Positions 20,884-33,600 of a stretch of DNA of 64,000 nucleotides are shown here, one piece after another. This stretch comes from Mangifera indica (Eukaryota; Streptophyta; Magnoliopsida; Sapindales; Anacardiaceae). The stretch covers positions 434,001-498,000 of the forward strand of contig NC_058147.1 of assembly GCF_011075055.1 (NCBI RefSeq). The letters run 5' to 3'. Position 1 is the first letter of the stretch; the number at the start of each line of letters is the position of its first letter. A program made the position numbers and the translations under genes. The notes under the pieces were generated by a model. The model ran no database searches and was not told where the DNA came from. It worked only from the letters and a program-made list of their open reading frames with translations.

Positions 20884-22989
20884 CTAAATCAGTAGAGAGT
20901 CGTATCCTTCATCTTCATCCTTCATTTGCTTGCATAACCTTCTAATCTCTGCCCGTATATCTCCAATCTTGGGATGCATTTGATCTCCAACAACAAACAC
21001 ATGGACCTGACTCTTAATTTCAATCCAGCTACACCCAGGCTCCTTAGTCACACCTCGAAGTTTCATCATCCTCCTCACCCGTTCCACATCTTCCAACTTC
21101 CCCAATGCAGTGTAAATGCTTGACAGTAACACATACACAGATGATTCTTGTGATCCCAACTCCATTAGCTTCTCTCCAGCATGGGCACCTAGCTCATAAT
21201 GACGATAGTTTCGACAAGCGCTTAACAAAATTCGCCATAAACACATCCCATGATCGATGGGAGCTGAGTCAATGACCTCTTTAGCTTCATTGAGTTTTCC
21301 AGCACGGCTCAGAATATCAACCATGCAAGCATAATGCTCTACTCTTGGAACAATGCCGAAATTACTGGACATCATGTTGAAATAAAACCAGCCTCTCTCT
21401 ACCAAGCCCATGTGGCTACAAGCAGAGAGAATGTTCACAAATGTTACATAGTCTGGCTTTGTACCTTCCACTAGCATCTCTTCAAAGAGTCCTAAAGCTT
21501 CATTACCATGTCCATTTTGAGAAAGCCCAGATATCATTGCATTCCATGACACAATATCCCTAACAGTCATCCTCCTAAAGACAAGGTTCCCATCTTCCAA
21601 ACTCCCACACTTTGAATACATGCTTGAAAGAGCACTTCCAATTGAAAGTTCTAAACTAATTCCATACTTGACAGTACGGGCATGAACTTGCTTTCCTTGG
21701 TCCAAAGCAGCAAGGTTGGAACACGCTTTGAGGACACTGGCCATTGTTAGTTCATTAGGGAAAATCCCTTGAGCCTGCATCTTAGCATACGTACTTAGAG
21801 CCTCTTCATTTTCCCCGTTTTGTACATAACCTCCAATCATTGAAGTCCATAAAACAATATCTGGTTCTTGTAAATAATCAAACCCCTTCCGAGCATCAAC
21901 AATGCTACCACATTTTGCATACATATCAACCAAAGCGGTGAGAATAAATATTTGAGATTCAAATCCCAGCTTTAACAAATAATCATGCACTTGCTTTCCT
22001 TCTTCAAGGGCAGCAGCGTCACTACAAGCATTAAGGATCCCAACAAAGGTAAACTCACTAGGCTTAATTTCATTAGAATGCATATTAGAAAACAACTCCA
22101 AGGCCTCATCAGAATCCCCACTCTGGGCATAACCGGTGATCATGGCTGACCACGTGATAGAATTCTTATCACCTGACAATTCAAACGTCCTCAGTGAATC
22201 ATCCAAGCTCCCACATTTTGCATACATGGTAACAAGGGCGTTGGAAACAGAAACAATCTCAGACAACCCATTTTTAAATGCGAGACAATGTATTTGCTTT
22301 CCGCTATCAACAAAGTCTGGAGCAGCCAAACCGCTGAGAACGCTAGTAAACACGAATTCATTCTCACTCTCATCTTCTCTACGCATCAATTTAAAAAGGC
22401 CCAAAGCCTCAATCGCCATTCGTTGCAATGCATACCCAGAAACCATTGTAGCCCACGAAATGGAATTTCTTTCCGGCATCTTATCAAACATCTTGCGAGC
22501 TTCCACTACAAGACCAGCCTTGCAATACATATTGATAAGAGAACTCCCCACAAAAACGTCATAAAAGCAAGACGTTTTGATCGCAAGCATGTGAGCTTGC
22601 TGACCATAAAAGACATCGGATACACACGACACGGCTGTAAAGACACCTGTGAAAGTGTGGGCATTTGGGAAGACGTTCTCTGATCTCATCTGTTGGAAAA
22701 GCTTCATCACGGAGGAGGACCCGGCGGGACCCTGTTGAGAGTAACCGTTGATGAGACAATTCCATGAGACAACGTCTTTGTTTTGTATGTATTCGAATAC
22801 AAGGTTGGCTTTTGTTAACTGACCGCACTTAGCGTAAAAATTGACAAGACTGTTTGCAAGAAATGTGCATGAAGATTTATTAGCTTTGATGATTTGAGCG
22901 TGCAAAGCCCGGCCTTCTCGGAGGCTCTTCTGTTGAGTGTGTTTGATTATTTCTTCTAAGAAGGACCGACTTTCAGGAGGAAGACGCAT
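20884..22989 (-). CDS. E-type pentatricopeptide repeat protein, single exon (At2g33680-like)
   Basis: An intronless frame of 701 residues starts at ATG 22989. It consists of PLS-type PPR repeats from about residue 20, with repeated signatures such as FLANSLVNFYAKCGQL, DVVSWNCLINGYSQQG, ILTALVDMYAKCGS and DIVSWNAMISGLSQNG. The E/E+ region begins near HGMCLWRILLSACRNYR and includes VYVLLSSIYTALGK and EPGCSWIEIKSQVHVFVVGD. It ends without a DYW deaminase domain. The closest relative I recall is Arabidopsis At2g33680. Such proteins bind organelle RNA, and E-type members usually recruit a separate deaminase for editing. No strong transit peptide is evident at the N-terminus (MRLPPESRSF), so the compartment is uncertain. 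The frame is intact. Confidence 0.94.
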   Translation of the reverse strand: MRLPPESRSFLEEIIKHTQQKSLREGRALHAQIIKANKSSCTFLANSLVNFYAKCGQLTKANLVFEYIQNKDVVSWNCLINGYSQQGPAGSSSVMKLFQQMRSENVFPNAHTFTGVFTAVSCVSDVFYGQQAHMLAIKTSCFYDVFVGSSLINMYCKAGLVVEARKMFDKMPERNSISWATMVSGYALQRMAIEALGLFKLMRREDESENEFVFTSVLSGLAAPDFVDSGKQIHCLAFKNGLSEIVSVSNALVTMYAKCGSLDDSLRTFELSGDKNSITWSAMITGYAQSGDSDEALELFSNMHSNEIKPSEFTFVGILNACSDAAALEEGKQVHDYLLKLGFESQIFILTALVDMYAKCGSIVDARKGFDYLQEPDIVLWTSMIGGYVQNGENEEALSTYAKMQAQGIFPNELTMASVLKACSNLAALDQGKQVHARTVKYGISLELSIGSALSSMYSKCGSLEDGNLVFRRMTVRDIVSWNAMISGLSQNGHGNEALGLFEEMLVEGTKPDYVTFVNILSACSHMGLVERGWFYFNMMSSNFGIVPRVEHYACMVDILSRAGKLNEAKEVIDSAPIDHGMCLWRILLSACRNYRHYELGAHAGEKLMELGSQESSVYVLLSSIYTALGKLEDVERVRRMMKLRGVTKEPGCSWIEIKSQVHVFVVGDQMHPKIGDIRAEIRRLCKQMKDEDEGYDSLLI

Positions 22990-23879
22990 CGGCCCTGCTA
23001 ACTTCTGGTTTCAGCTGCCATGTTTAAATACGTAGAAATTTTCCCGAATTTGAAAAAAAAAAATAGATTACTATAAAAGCCCACAGAGAAAATGGGCTTG
23101 TAGACTTCAAAACCTGGATGGTTCTAGTATGCCATGTTCTCCTTCAGTGTTCAACTGGATTTGATCCAATTCGAAGTAAGTTCATATATTAAAAAAAAAA
23201 AAAAAAACCAGTTAGAAATCGTTAAAAATAATTCCGTATCTGATCCATCAGTTTATTCGGAAGTGAGTGCTTGCAGTATTGGAATCTGAATGGCGATATG
23301 ATGGACGGAAATGCAAACACAAATGCCAAAACTAATGTGGGAGCAAAAACGTCAGTGACGTTGAAACCCACAAAGAAAGGACGATTGATGAGGACTGGAA
23401 ACCCAATGTTCACATTTCAACGCCCGGTACTGTGTATCTATGTCTTTTCTTTCTCTAATTCCTGTATTATCGGATGAGATATTAGCACTAAATCCATATC
23501 TATGAATCCTTGGCCTTCTCTTGTCTTGGATTGGAATGGTATTTTCCTTTTTAAATTAGCAACTTAGCATGCTGAATGGCCGATTCATGTTGTCTCTCTT
23601 CCTTTTAAATTGTTTCTCTCCAGGTCGAACTACAACTATATTTAACTCTTCAAAGATAGAATTTGAGCTAACATTTACCTTCCAGATAGTAAAGATTTAT
23701 GTACATATGCCCGCATGCTATTGGTAGTGATAACCAGTAACCACTTTGATAACTATTATGTGTTACACTATGATATCCAGTTAGGGCCAGAGTCGATCCA
23801 GATCAAGCCCAGGCAATGTCGACTCCAAAAGACAACCTGAGACTCTATATGAAAATGGGTTCAATTCTTATAATGTTTT
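22990..23879. other. spacer between the PPR gene and the amylase pseudogene
   Basis: An open stretch at 23271-23430 reads like coding sequence (NLNGDMMDGNANTNAKTN, then GAKTSVTLKPTKKGRL) and ends at a possible donor, CGCCCG/GTACTG. I do not recognise it as part of alpha-amylase or any other family. It may be a decayed exon or chance. Nothing else is supported. Confidence 0.35.
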
Positions 23880-26800
23880 CGGAGTTAATTTCAGCTGCAG
23901 TACTCCATAATTGGCTTGAAATTATTCTTCAGGTAAATTGGACAATGGTGGCCGGTTGTAATTTATACAGAGACATCAATGCTTTTGCAGATCCAATATA
24001 ATATCTCTACAGAAAATCTGATTAAAGTTTCAACATGTGGATTATGGTTATATTAGAAGGAGATGATTAAGAAAAGCTAGGCATACCATATCTCTAGTTC
24101 AACTGCTGAATCCTGACAAATAACTGTCAAGTATTCAGATCTGGCTGAAAATTTTCTCCACCGGGTTTAAATTGGGAGGCTTATAAATATGATTGGTGGA
24201 GAAATTTAGAAAGCAAAGTTCCTGACACTGCAGTATCTGGGTTTACAACTGTATGGTTACCACTAGGAACTCATTCCTTCTCATCTGAAGGTTAGTGAGA
24301 GATAATTTCTTTGAAGTTTAAGTTTCTGTTTGACTTTTTTAATTTCTCGTTTTTACCTCTCTGTTTTTCCCATGATAGGTTACTTACCACAGAACCTTTA
24401 TTGCATTAATTCTTCATATGGTCCTGAGCACCTGAAAAAATGAAGCAGAGCAAAGATAGGGCAATGGCTGACATAGTTATTATCAATCATAGTATTGGTA
24501 CTACCCAAGGTCATGGAGGAATGTAAGATCATTATGATGGTATTCCATCAGCATAGAGTGAGCATGCGGTTACATCTTGCACTGGTGGTTTAGTAAGGAT
24601 GCTCATTCTTGTTTTATTTTTGTAACGCTGTGATGCCTCATGTTTAATCTTTGTGATACAAAAAGCATCATTTGCCTATTTATTGTTCATGAGTTAGAAA
24701 TAGGCTAATTTACTTACTGTGAATTGCTGCAGAAAGAGCCTTGGCCACCGGATGATACATTTGAAATGAAGTGCAAACATTTTTTTTCCTATTATTTTAA
24801 ACTTCTTAGCTCTTAACTTAAGGATGAAATGTCTTGCTTTTGACTGATATGATGGCCTAGTTATTACAAGTTTACAACTATTTCCTAAAACAGTGTCATG
24901 CATACCTCTTAGGTGGCTGACGGGGGCTCAGAAATTCTGTGTTTTGTTTTACCCTCTTTTGGAAAATAATTGGCTAAATGGTCTCACCCATATGATTTGA
25001 CTATTTCACATTTTTTATTGTGTCTCTTATCATTTTCTTATTCTGTCTCCAACCTATGTCCCTTTGTTTATGATGTACTATTGTGAAAAGGATTGGTGTT
25101 CAGGGTAGTTATGTTTACCACTTTTCATGACTTGGCCATAAATTTACATCTGACTTTTACATATTATATTGTAGGGCAATAGAAGCACTGAGGGGCGTAC
25201 CAAATATTGATCATAGCCAGCATTTTGTATGGACAGACATTATAGAATAGCTGCAGTGGCTGCATGACATAATCGGTTTCCAAGATTTCCATTTTGAATT
25301 TGCACGAGGGTAATGTTATTCAGAACCTGCAAATTGCCTTTTGTTTTTGGTTTTTTATTACAGCTTCATATTCATGTTTCCACAATGCTGTGACTAGTTA
25401 CTCAGCTATATATGTAAAAATTACATTGAACGATCAAAGCCCATGTTTTCAGTTGGTGAATACTGGGATTTATGCAACTACAATGGTCAGGGCTCGGACT
25501 ACAATCAAGGATGCATCATTTATGTTTCTCTTGCACCAAAAGAAGAGTGTACTTCTTGGGACAGAATCAGCTGCATTCTGAACTGAAATGTGATGATATA
25601 TATATATATATATGCACATTTAGGAAAGTGCATTTATAGAGTTTTGTTCTATGTAAATTGGATTCCTGATGGAGAATATTGGATCTTCCACTAAGAAAAG
25701 CCTACTCTCTTTGGTAGCAAAGCATATTATTCAACCATATAAAAAATCTGCATAAACTAAATGGAGTGTTGGAATGTCTTCTGTGCACTGTTCTTCACTT
25801 AAAATACCTTTTCCAGGGAGATTTGGTGCTTATATTGATCTCTTGATTTGTAAATTTCATCTGCTTGTCTTATTTTGCACCATGACTTACCATGCTAAGT
25901 TCCATGTTAGTGGTTTATTTATTCATTCTTTTATTTAGAGATCATAAAAGTTCTTAAATTCATCTGCAAGGGAACTGTTTTATCATAAATATGTATATTG
26001 GTTAGTTTATGTCTGTTTCCCTTTCACAATGTTCATTTGCAGATAGCCTTACACAACAGATTATCCATTGGATTGATGGAACTGGACAGCTTGCTGCTGC
26101 ATTTAACTTCACCACAAAGGAAATTCTTCAGGTATTTTCCAAGGGACAATTTATATGTAAAAGTTCATAGCAAACATTTCAAGCAATGTTCCCACTAGTC
26201 TCCTTGGAATAACTTTTTGTAAATTTAGTTGCCAGATGGACTTACACTCCCATTGAGAGCTAATGATCTGTAAATGCTTATTCATGATTGCCATGTGGGA
26301 AGCTGTTAAGGGACAATTTTGGTGTCTGCGTGATTCTCAAGGGAAGCCCTCAGGTCTAGTGGGATGGCCTTAAGGGCTGTTACATTCCTTGATAACCATA
26401 ATACTGGCTCAACACAGGTACCACAAATTTATTGTGATTAAATGATATTGGTGTGCTTTTAGTAGACTGATGTTGCTTATTTGCATACACTGCATATTTG
26501 CATGGCTAGCCTGCCTGTTTCTAGTTTGCAAGGGGAATGACAAGAAATACTCACTGAAGTCAACATGTAACCTGATTCTCTTTGCATGAGTGGTTTTAGT
26601 TTGGGACTAGCCATTAAATGATTGTGGCATCCTGACAGTTGATATGAAGGCTTTAGCTAGTTAACGATTAATTGAATTTTTCCTTAAGTTTTTTGTAAAT
26701 ACTAACAGATGAGGATTGGACGGAATTTCTAGGTCAACCATGAACTGATTCTTCACCATCTCAAATTCTTAATGTAAACTCTCTCTCATCTTATAAAGTA

Positions 26801-27301
26801 GGCTTGAAATGTGTTTGTGATGGTGGATAGCTTATCTTATCTATCTGCTTTTGTGGTTTAAATAAGAAGTTAAAATCAACATACAATATAATTGCATCGT
26901 TTTTGCAGGCCCATCAGCTGTTCCCCTCAAATCATATTATGGAGGTAGTCACTCACCAGGGATCCCAACGGTGTTTTATGACCAGTTTTATGATTGTGGG
27001 GGTGAGTCCATTCACGGCCAAATTGTAAAATTGGTATGTTTCAGGGCTATGTTCAACCCAACTTTTGAAATAAAAATTTCTCATGGTATTCTCCTAAACG
27101 TGGCTGTACACAGACGTCCGCTGGCATGGAGGCATCCCCTCTTGATGGTCTATTATGATTCTGGAGGCCCAACCAAACCTTTATTCAGCAGTAATTGGGG
27201 AGAAAGTGTACATGAAGATTGGAAATGGTTCATGGTGCTCTGCTGGCAAAGAATGGACACTAGCAACTTCTGGTCACAGATATGCAGTATGGCAAAAATA
27301 A
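23880..27301 (+). pseudogene. AMY2: alpha-amylase 2-like pseudogene with exon order preserved
   Basis: Decayed exons occur in family order: about 23880-23932 (LEIILQ), 24158-24290 (GFNWEAYKYDWWRNLE), 24379-24592 (GYLPQNLYCINSSYGPEHL), 25175-25309 (PNIDHSQHFVW...FARG), 25398-25512 (FSVGEYWDLCNYNGQG), 26042-26131 (IIHWIDGTGQLAAAFNFTTK), about 26300-26416 (AVTFLDNHNTGSTQ), 26911-27033 (GIPTVFYDQFYD) and about 27160-27301 (EWTLATSGHRYAVWQK, stop). Exon 3 has at least three in-frame stops. Frameshifts lie near 24450, 25195 and 26370, and the segment after the catalytic region has a deletion near 26945. The nucleophile in FDFARG has become Glu (HFEFARG), and the FLDNHD Asp has become Asn. Glu in SVGEYWD is still present. 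Introns remain, so this is a gene that died in place, not a retrocopy. Arabidopsis AMY2 is a cytosolic-type starch-degrading alpha-amylase. Confidence 0.93.
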
Positions 27302-30300
27302 GTGCCCCTAACCAGGTTAATAATTATTTATTTTCCCCTTTTTCCTCAATATTTTCTTGGTGGTGATGTTCCTCATTCAGGATGGGGCTGGCTGCACCCA
27401 ACAAGTAGTCATGATGTATTAATAAAGTTTCCTCTCCAATTTGCTATGGAACATTTATGATGAATAGCCCTGGAAGTAAATTCTGTCACCACCGAACAAA
27501 TTGCCTTTCCTGCCTTTCTTTCTTTTTTTTTTACCCTCTAATTTTGGGGTGCCAATTAATTGCAGCGATATCAATATGGTTGGATTCAAATTGAGTCTAA
27601 GTCGATCTAAATACGGGTTGGCTCAATCTCAGCTCAAATCCAAAATGGTTAGTTTTAACTCATTTAAATAAGTCAGAGATAATATCAAGAGTCGCTAGTA
27701 GGTTGAATAGTATTATCATAAGGAGAGTCAAGTCAAGCTGTTGAACTGAATTTCCAACTCGAATTTGGCATTTAATGTTAGGACAGGACAACGGATAGAG
27801 GGCTCACTTATAGGGCGAGATTCATTCAGATGACCCTACAAATGACAGATAATAACTAATTTGAGGGACATACATAAGATTTATGAAGCAATTATGGCTT
27901 TGCCAAAATTATAATCTCTCCAGGTAATTGGTATATTTTCTGACTGCCATCCAAGGGAAAATGGAAAGCTGCTTTTTACCTATTGAATAATTTTACTAAT
28001 AGATGTTGAAAAAAATTTAGACAAGAAGGAATCCATTTCAAACGAAAGTGAGAGACAAACAGGGTCCCATAGGAAACAAGAAAGTAGAATATGGGATTAT
28101 CCATACATACACATCAAATGATGTAAATAGGATTGAATTCAAACTGAATTTATTTAAGTTCATTTGATAGCTCAGTTTGAACTCGAGTTTAAAAAAATGA
28201 GCTTGTTTTAATTAATTTTACCTCTTGTATAATATTAAACTGAGTTTAGCTTCATGTTATAGTTGAACTTGAGGTTGATTTCCCTCAAATTAGGTCAAAT
28301 TCAAATTGGCTTAAAGGGAGCCGAATTGAATTCAAACTGACTTATATTTTAACTCGGTTTTGTTTGAATTTAACCCAAAATATAAGACATTTATATTTAT
28401 TATGTTTACGTATAATTAGAGATGAAAAGGCTAAATAATGATAATAAAAGTCAAATCAAATAGTATTTGGATTGAGTTCGATTTGATTGCATGCTTATAG
28501 AGTTTGAGTTCGATATTGTTGAGCTATTAATATATCAACTTAAACTTAAGTTTGAGACAAAAGTAGTTGATTTAAATTTAGTTCAAATAATTATTTTCAA
28601 CCACTTATTTAAAAAAAAAAATTACATGTAAACTCTCATAACTTAATAAGATTTTACAAGTTTAAAGCATGATTTGAAATTTTTGGAGAGTTGTTGCATT
28701 TTACCTAAGTTGAGTCATAGAGATCACGAGCTCAAACTCAACTAACAATTTAATTGTCACAATCCAATAGTTATAATGATAAAACCTATTTTAAAATTTT
28801 TAATCATACTATACCTATGTCATCTTAATGTTACTAATTTGTCTGATTCAACTGACTAATCAATCTTTGATTAAGTCTAAGATCTAATCTAAATCTAAAA
28901 AAGTTATTTTATAATTATAAAAAACAGATTATATTCCATAAATAAATCATTCCGTTTTTTCCTTTCATTGTTTTTCTTTGTTATGGTTTGCAACTTTCAA
29001 AGATTTAAAGTGATTTTTAGGGTTCTGATCCATGGTCTTGAAATTGAGAGAAAAAGAAAGAAAGTCACATGGCAGTAGAGCTGGAAAAGAGAGTCTCCCA
29101 TCACCATCATAACAATCTTCGTCGGTCTCATCATTTGTGTTTTGAAAACTCCAAACAAAACAACAAATACGAATACGCCTTCTCCTTCAACCAACAGCAT
29201 CTTCTATTATTTTTTAATGTTGAAACTTTTCTGAGATGCTGCTTCCATCTTCTTTTCTTGTCATCTCTTTTCTATTATTCTATCTTGACAAACATTGCAC
29301 GATCGAGATCAGATCCTTTCGTTCACGTGACTCACACTGCATTAAAATATATACACTTGGCTTGTTGTAAGAGTTACAAATTACATTCTCTTTTCCATGC
29401 TCAAACCTTGTAGTGGCTTAACAGATCATACTAAATAAATAAGAGAAAATCCAATTACTAGTGAGTTTCCGATCCCTGTTTTCTTGTTTGAGTGCTCTTT
29501 ATCTTTGTTTTTTCTTAACAAAAAAACCCATAATTTTGACGACCTAAACCAATCATATTTGAAATCAATTACACTACATAAGTAAAAATTTTAATCCAAT
29601 AATCAAAGGGTTTAAAACTCTCGTTTTCTTGTTTAAATGACCGTACCTTTGCTTGACAGGGCTAAATTCATTATATATAAATTAAAAATTTAATCTCATA
29701 TCTCGATATATTCATGGCCGAATTTCAAATTTATACCCACTTGGATACCCTCTGTGACACTGAAGAAGATACCCCCTTGGGGGCGATACTCTATATTTCA
29801 ATCATTCGTTTCTTATTCCAAACCTCAATCATCCTCCTTCTCCTTTACCTTTATCTGCTGTCCCTTCTTGCCAGTAGTCTTTCTCTCTGTGTCTATGACA
29901 CCAATTCCATTATCTTTCTCTCTCTCTTCAGTCAAGAATACTGTTCTTTTTCTCTCTGTTGCTTCTATTTTTCGTGGTCAAAATTTGAAGTTCTGAAAGA
30001 CAGCAGAAGTTCTAGGACATCTTTGCTTGTAATCTGCGGTAAATTTTACCCAGATGCTTCACAAGATTCTACAAACAAGCTGGGGCGATGCATTTTCAGA
30101 TGATATATTTATTTATTTATTTATTACCAATAAATCTTAGATTTGGTTTGTGGTTTTTTCAAGTTTTGGTTATTACCATGTTGCTTGCTTGTTTAACTTC
30201 ATCATTAACAAAATTAAATTATGCAATTAGTGAGTTACTAAAGGAAATTTAATGATGAGGTGCATGAGAAAGGTGGTCCGCATGCAGAAAAAGTTGAAAG

Positions 30301-30590
30301 TGCATATTGGCTACAGCCATGATCATGATCATAGATGCATGGCGGCATTGATGCAATTCTTATTATACTCAACAACAGTAATTTGCAATTAATTGAATTT
30401 AATATATAAGATCAGACACAAGCTATTGCAACAATGATCACCAGCCTAATAGGTCAACTTGTCGGTAAAGGAACTTCTTAGTATTTTTAATGTAGGAGAA
30501 TAAGAATTCAATTTTGAATTTGAATTTGAATTACAATGGATAAAATTATAACATTCTTTTTACAAGAATTTAAAATAACCGACAAAAACT
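27302..30590. other. gene-poor AT-rich region
   Basis: About 27570-27780 and 28130-28780 are dispersed AT-rich repeat text. Pyrimidine-rich sequence at 29040-30100 has open frames at 29069-29413 and 29714-30103, but their compositions (Leu/Phe/Ser runs) are not like real proteins. A (TTTA)n tract lies at 30105-30124. A 46-codon frame at 30252-30392 (MMRCMRKVVRMQKKLKVH start) has some coding-like character, but no known family. Confidence 0.4.
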
Positions 30591-30668
30591 TAAGTAGCCT
30601 CTATAAGAATACATTCATTAGAGATAAATTAAGTAGCCTCTATAAGAATACATTCATTAGAGATAAAT
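30591..30668. repeat. perfect tandem duplication of 39 bp
   Basis: Two identical copies beginning TAAGTAGCCTCTATAAGAAT lie at 30591-30629 and 30630-30668. The identity of the copies suggests a recent event. There is no coding or regulatory context visible. Confidence 0.93.
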
Positions 30669-33600
30669 AATATAACGGTAAAGATATAATTTTAAATGGT
30701 AAATCGATCTATATTAAAAAATTATTTTATTTTTATTACTTTTTTGTGGTTAAATAATGTATACAGAATAACTTAGTTAAATTTAATTGTCATTCTCGTG
30801 GTTTATCTAGACTTGAAGTTGTATACTTTTAATTGATTAAAAAAAAAGCATACACAGATGGACATTGTTAACTATTGTCAAGAAGTTGATTAGGGTTTCA
30901 ACTTGCACCATTTATCCACAGTATATCACTTTCTCTTTCTCATGGTGTCACCACACGTCTGCCACTACTCTTCTATAATTCACTTATATTATTAACAGTA
31001 AAAAGGTTTTTCATAAACAAAGTCAATGCTTTGTTTTACATAAATATGCAAAATCACACATAAATAGAAAAAGGGTTTTCTTTCAAATGTTACTTTGGAT
31101 TAGGAAGATACGATGGAAATTTGGTGCCGCCTGCTAAAGTCGAGGTCGAGAATAGCAGTCATTCTGTCCGTCTGAGCAACACCAAAAAGCATCATTGGCA
31201 TATCTTTTATATAAAGTAGGAAACGCAATAAACTTTATAAGCAATACGTGAGAGCAGAGAACATATCCACTTGAACCCCAATGCCTAGCAATCATGAAGA
31301 AGGGTGAAGTTCCATGCATCGAGCTCTGCAATATGTACAAAAGTCTTATCCATCTACCAGTAGGTGATACTGATTACTCTTTCAGGCCTGTTTGCCCTCG
31401 CATTTCTAGGGTTACCCTGTTTGAGCCAAGTCACCTCTAGTGGGGTTATAATATCAAATTAAATTTAAATTCACTTCGGTTTAATATTATAAAATAAATT
31501 AAATAAAATTATTTTAATATATATTAATTAAAATATTATTATTTTGATAATTTTAAATTGAATTTTGCCACAACCAAACACTTTTAGACTCAAGGTTTTG
31601 TTACAGAATACATCACCCTTTTAAGTTTAGCTCAAACATAAATTCATCAGATTGAACTCACCCTAAGAAGTAACTTCAAAGTTTCAACTATTAGTCAACC
31701 TATTCAAAATTGATAATGCCCTTCGATAATTAAGAATTGGGAAAAAAATAAATGAATTGACCCCACCATTGCACTCATAAAAGCTCTTTCAAAAAGGAAA
31801 CAAAGTGTTCAAGGATAATAAAAGTTGACACTAGAAGATGATGCACAGATGACAGGGAACAAAGCGCATGAACTTTTTTTTCAGAGCTAGCTTAGATTGA
31901 GGCATTAACAAAAAGGACGGAAAAAGTTACTTCTGGCTAGATTATAGTGGGATTTCTAATGGCGTTTAAGTAGAGGAGGATCAACTCATAATGATCCTTA
32001 GATTTCTTTGAAATCCTCCGTTTTCACCCATATAAATATACACATATATATAGAACACAGTTTTAAAAGCAATATTAAACCAAATGGTTGTCCAACTTAG
32101 GAATAGATCTATTCAATATAGTTTGGTTTTAAAAATCGATCTAATTCAATTTAAATTTGTTTAGGTCAATTTTAAATTCAGTATATATCAAGAGAGTTTG
32201 TTCATTTTTAAAACGAACTAAATTTGAAATAAAAAAAAAATCAAGCTCAATTTAACTCACCATTTCTGTAAATTGTTTGATTTGGTTTAAGGGTATCTCA
32301 AAATTTGTTTCAAACAATATTAAACAATTATTACAACGATATTTTGTTTATAAAAAATTAAATAAAATAATATTATTTTATTAATAAATTTCAAAATTTA
32401 ATCATAAATTTTATAAAGATTTAAATTTCAATCTCAAAATCAAGTTTAATTTGAATTAAACCTTACAATTATTATATAAGGTAAATAAAAAAATTTAATA
32501 TTAAAATATTATTATTACTTTTATTCTTACAATTATTATATAAGGTAATCTCACACAGTCTCTCATCAAAACACACATTTATTCTTACCAGCCAAATTAC
32601 TATTTTTTAACTTTTTATTGTACCAATGATTCAATCATGGCCTCTCTGACACTACCCAGCATGACAACTGTTGTGAACCCAATGGACGAATGAGACATAC
32701 CGACGTACGTATAGTGTTTAGAGAGGAAAATCAAGCCTTAGTTAATTTTCATCGTGGGATCTTCCTGAATCAATCCTGATACTCGGTCAAATCTATTCTT
32801 CTGTGATGTTTCAATTTTCAAACTTTAAACTGTGAAAAAATTAATTGGGTCTGGTTGGAGGTAGCTTTGAAGCAATAAATAATTGGACGGTATGTGAGTT
32901 GTCTCATAAATACATACAGCACTGTTGAGGAAGTAGCTGGTGAATAATTAATTTAATATTACTGTGAAGAGAAAGGGTAAGTGAGTCGTCTCAGCATTTC
33001 AGGCGGAAAGCTTAGGCTGTGGGAGTGATGAGTGCGACGCATCAGTCGACAAAAGGGAAGAATTCATTTTTCTTTCTCCGTTTTTTTTGGGATGAGAATT
33101 GCCATATCAAATTCAGATGTTCTAACTGGGTTGTTTAAGTGGTAATATGTATGGACATCCGAGGACGGTATGTGTTTGAAATTGGTCGAAGACATTAAAA
33201 TCAAACATTCAACTAACTTAATTGAGAGATTAATTGTTGAACTTAAAATTTTTATCTATTTGATTTAATTAATTAATAATTTTTAATTAGATATAAATAG
33301 TGTAACAATCCAAATAAAGATTTTTTATTATAAAAAGAAAAAAAATTATATTCTAACTAAACAAAGAATAATTTAAATGACAAATACAAAGACATTCAAA
33401 CAAAATAATACAAATTCAAAACTTATTAGAAATATATTAAGATTAAACTTAAAATTTATTATAGATATATTAAAATTAAAATTTTAATTTATTTAATTGT
33501 GAAAATTTGTTAAATTCTAAATTATCTTATTTAATATAAATGGTTCAAATCGGGCTAAATAACAAAATAAAAAATATTTAAATAAAATAATAACAGTTCG

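Noticed and set aside
29714..30103. 129-codon open frame with many Leu, Phe and Ser residues
   Set aside because: The composition reflects a pyrimidine-rich strand. There is no domain or conserved motif; more likely leader-like or non-coding DNA.
31134..31340. Minus-strand frame with faint ankyrin-like wording in a neighbouring frame
   Set aside because: The resemblance is a few residues spread over frames with stops; too weak to call even a pseudogene.
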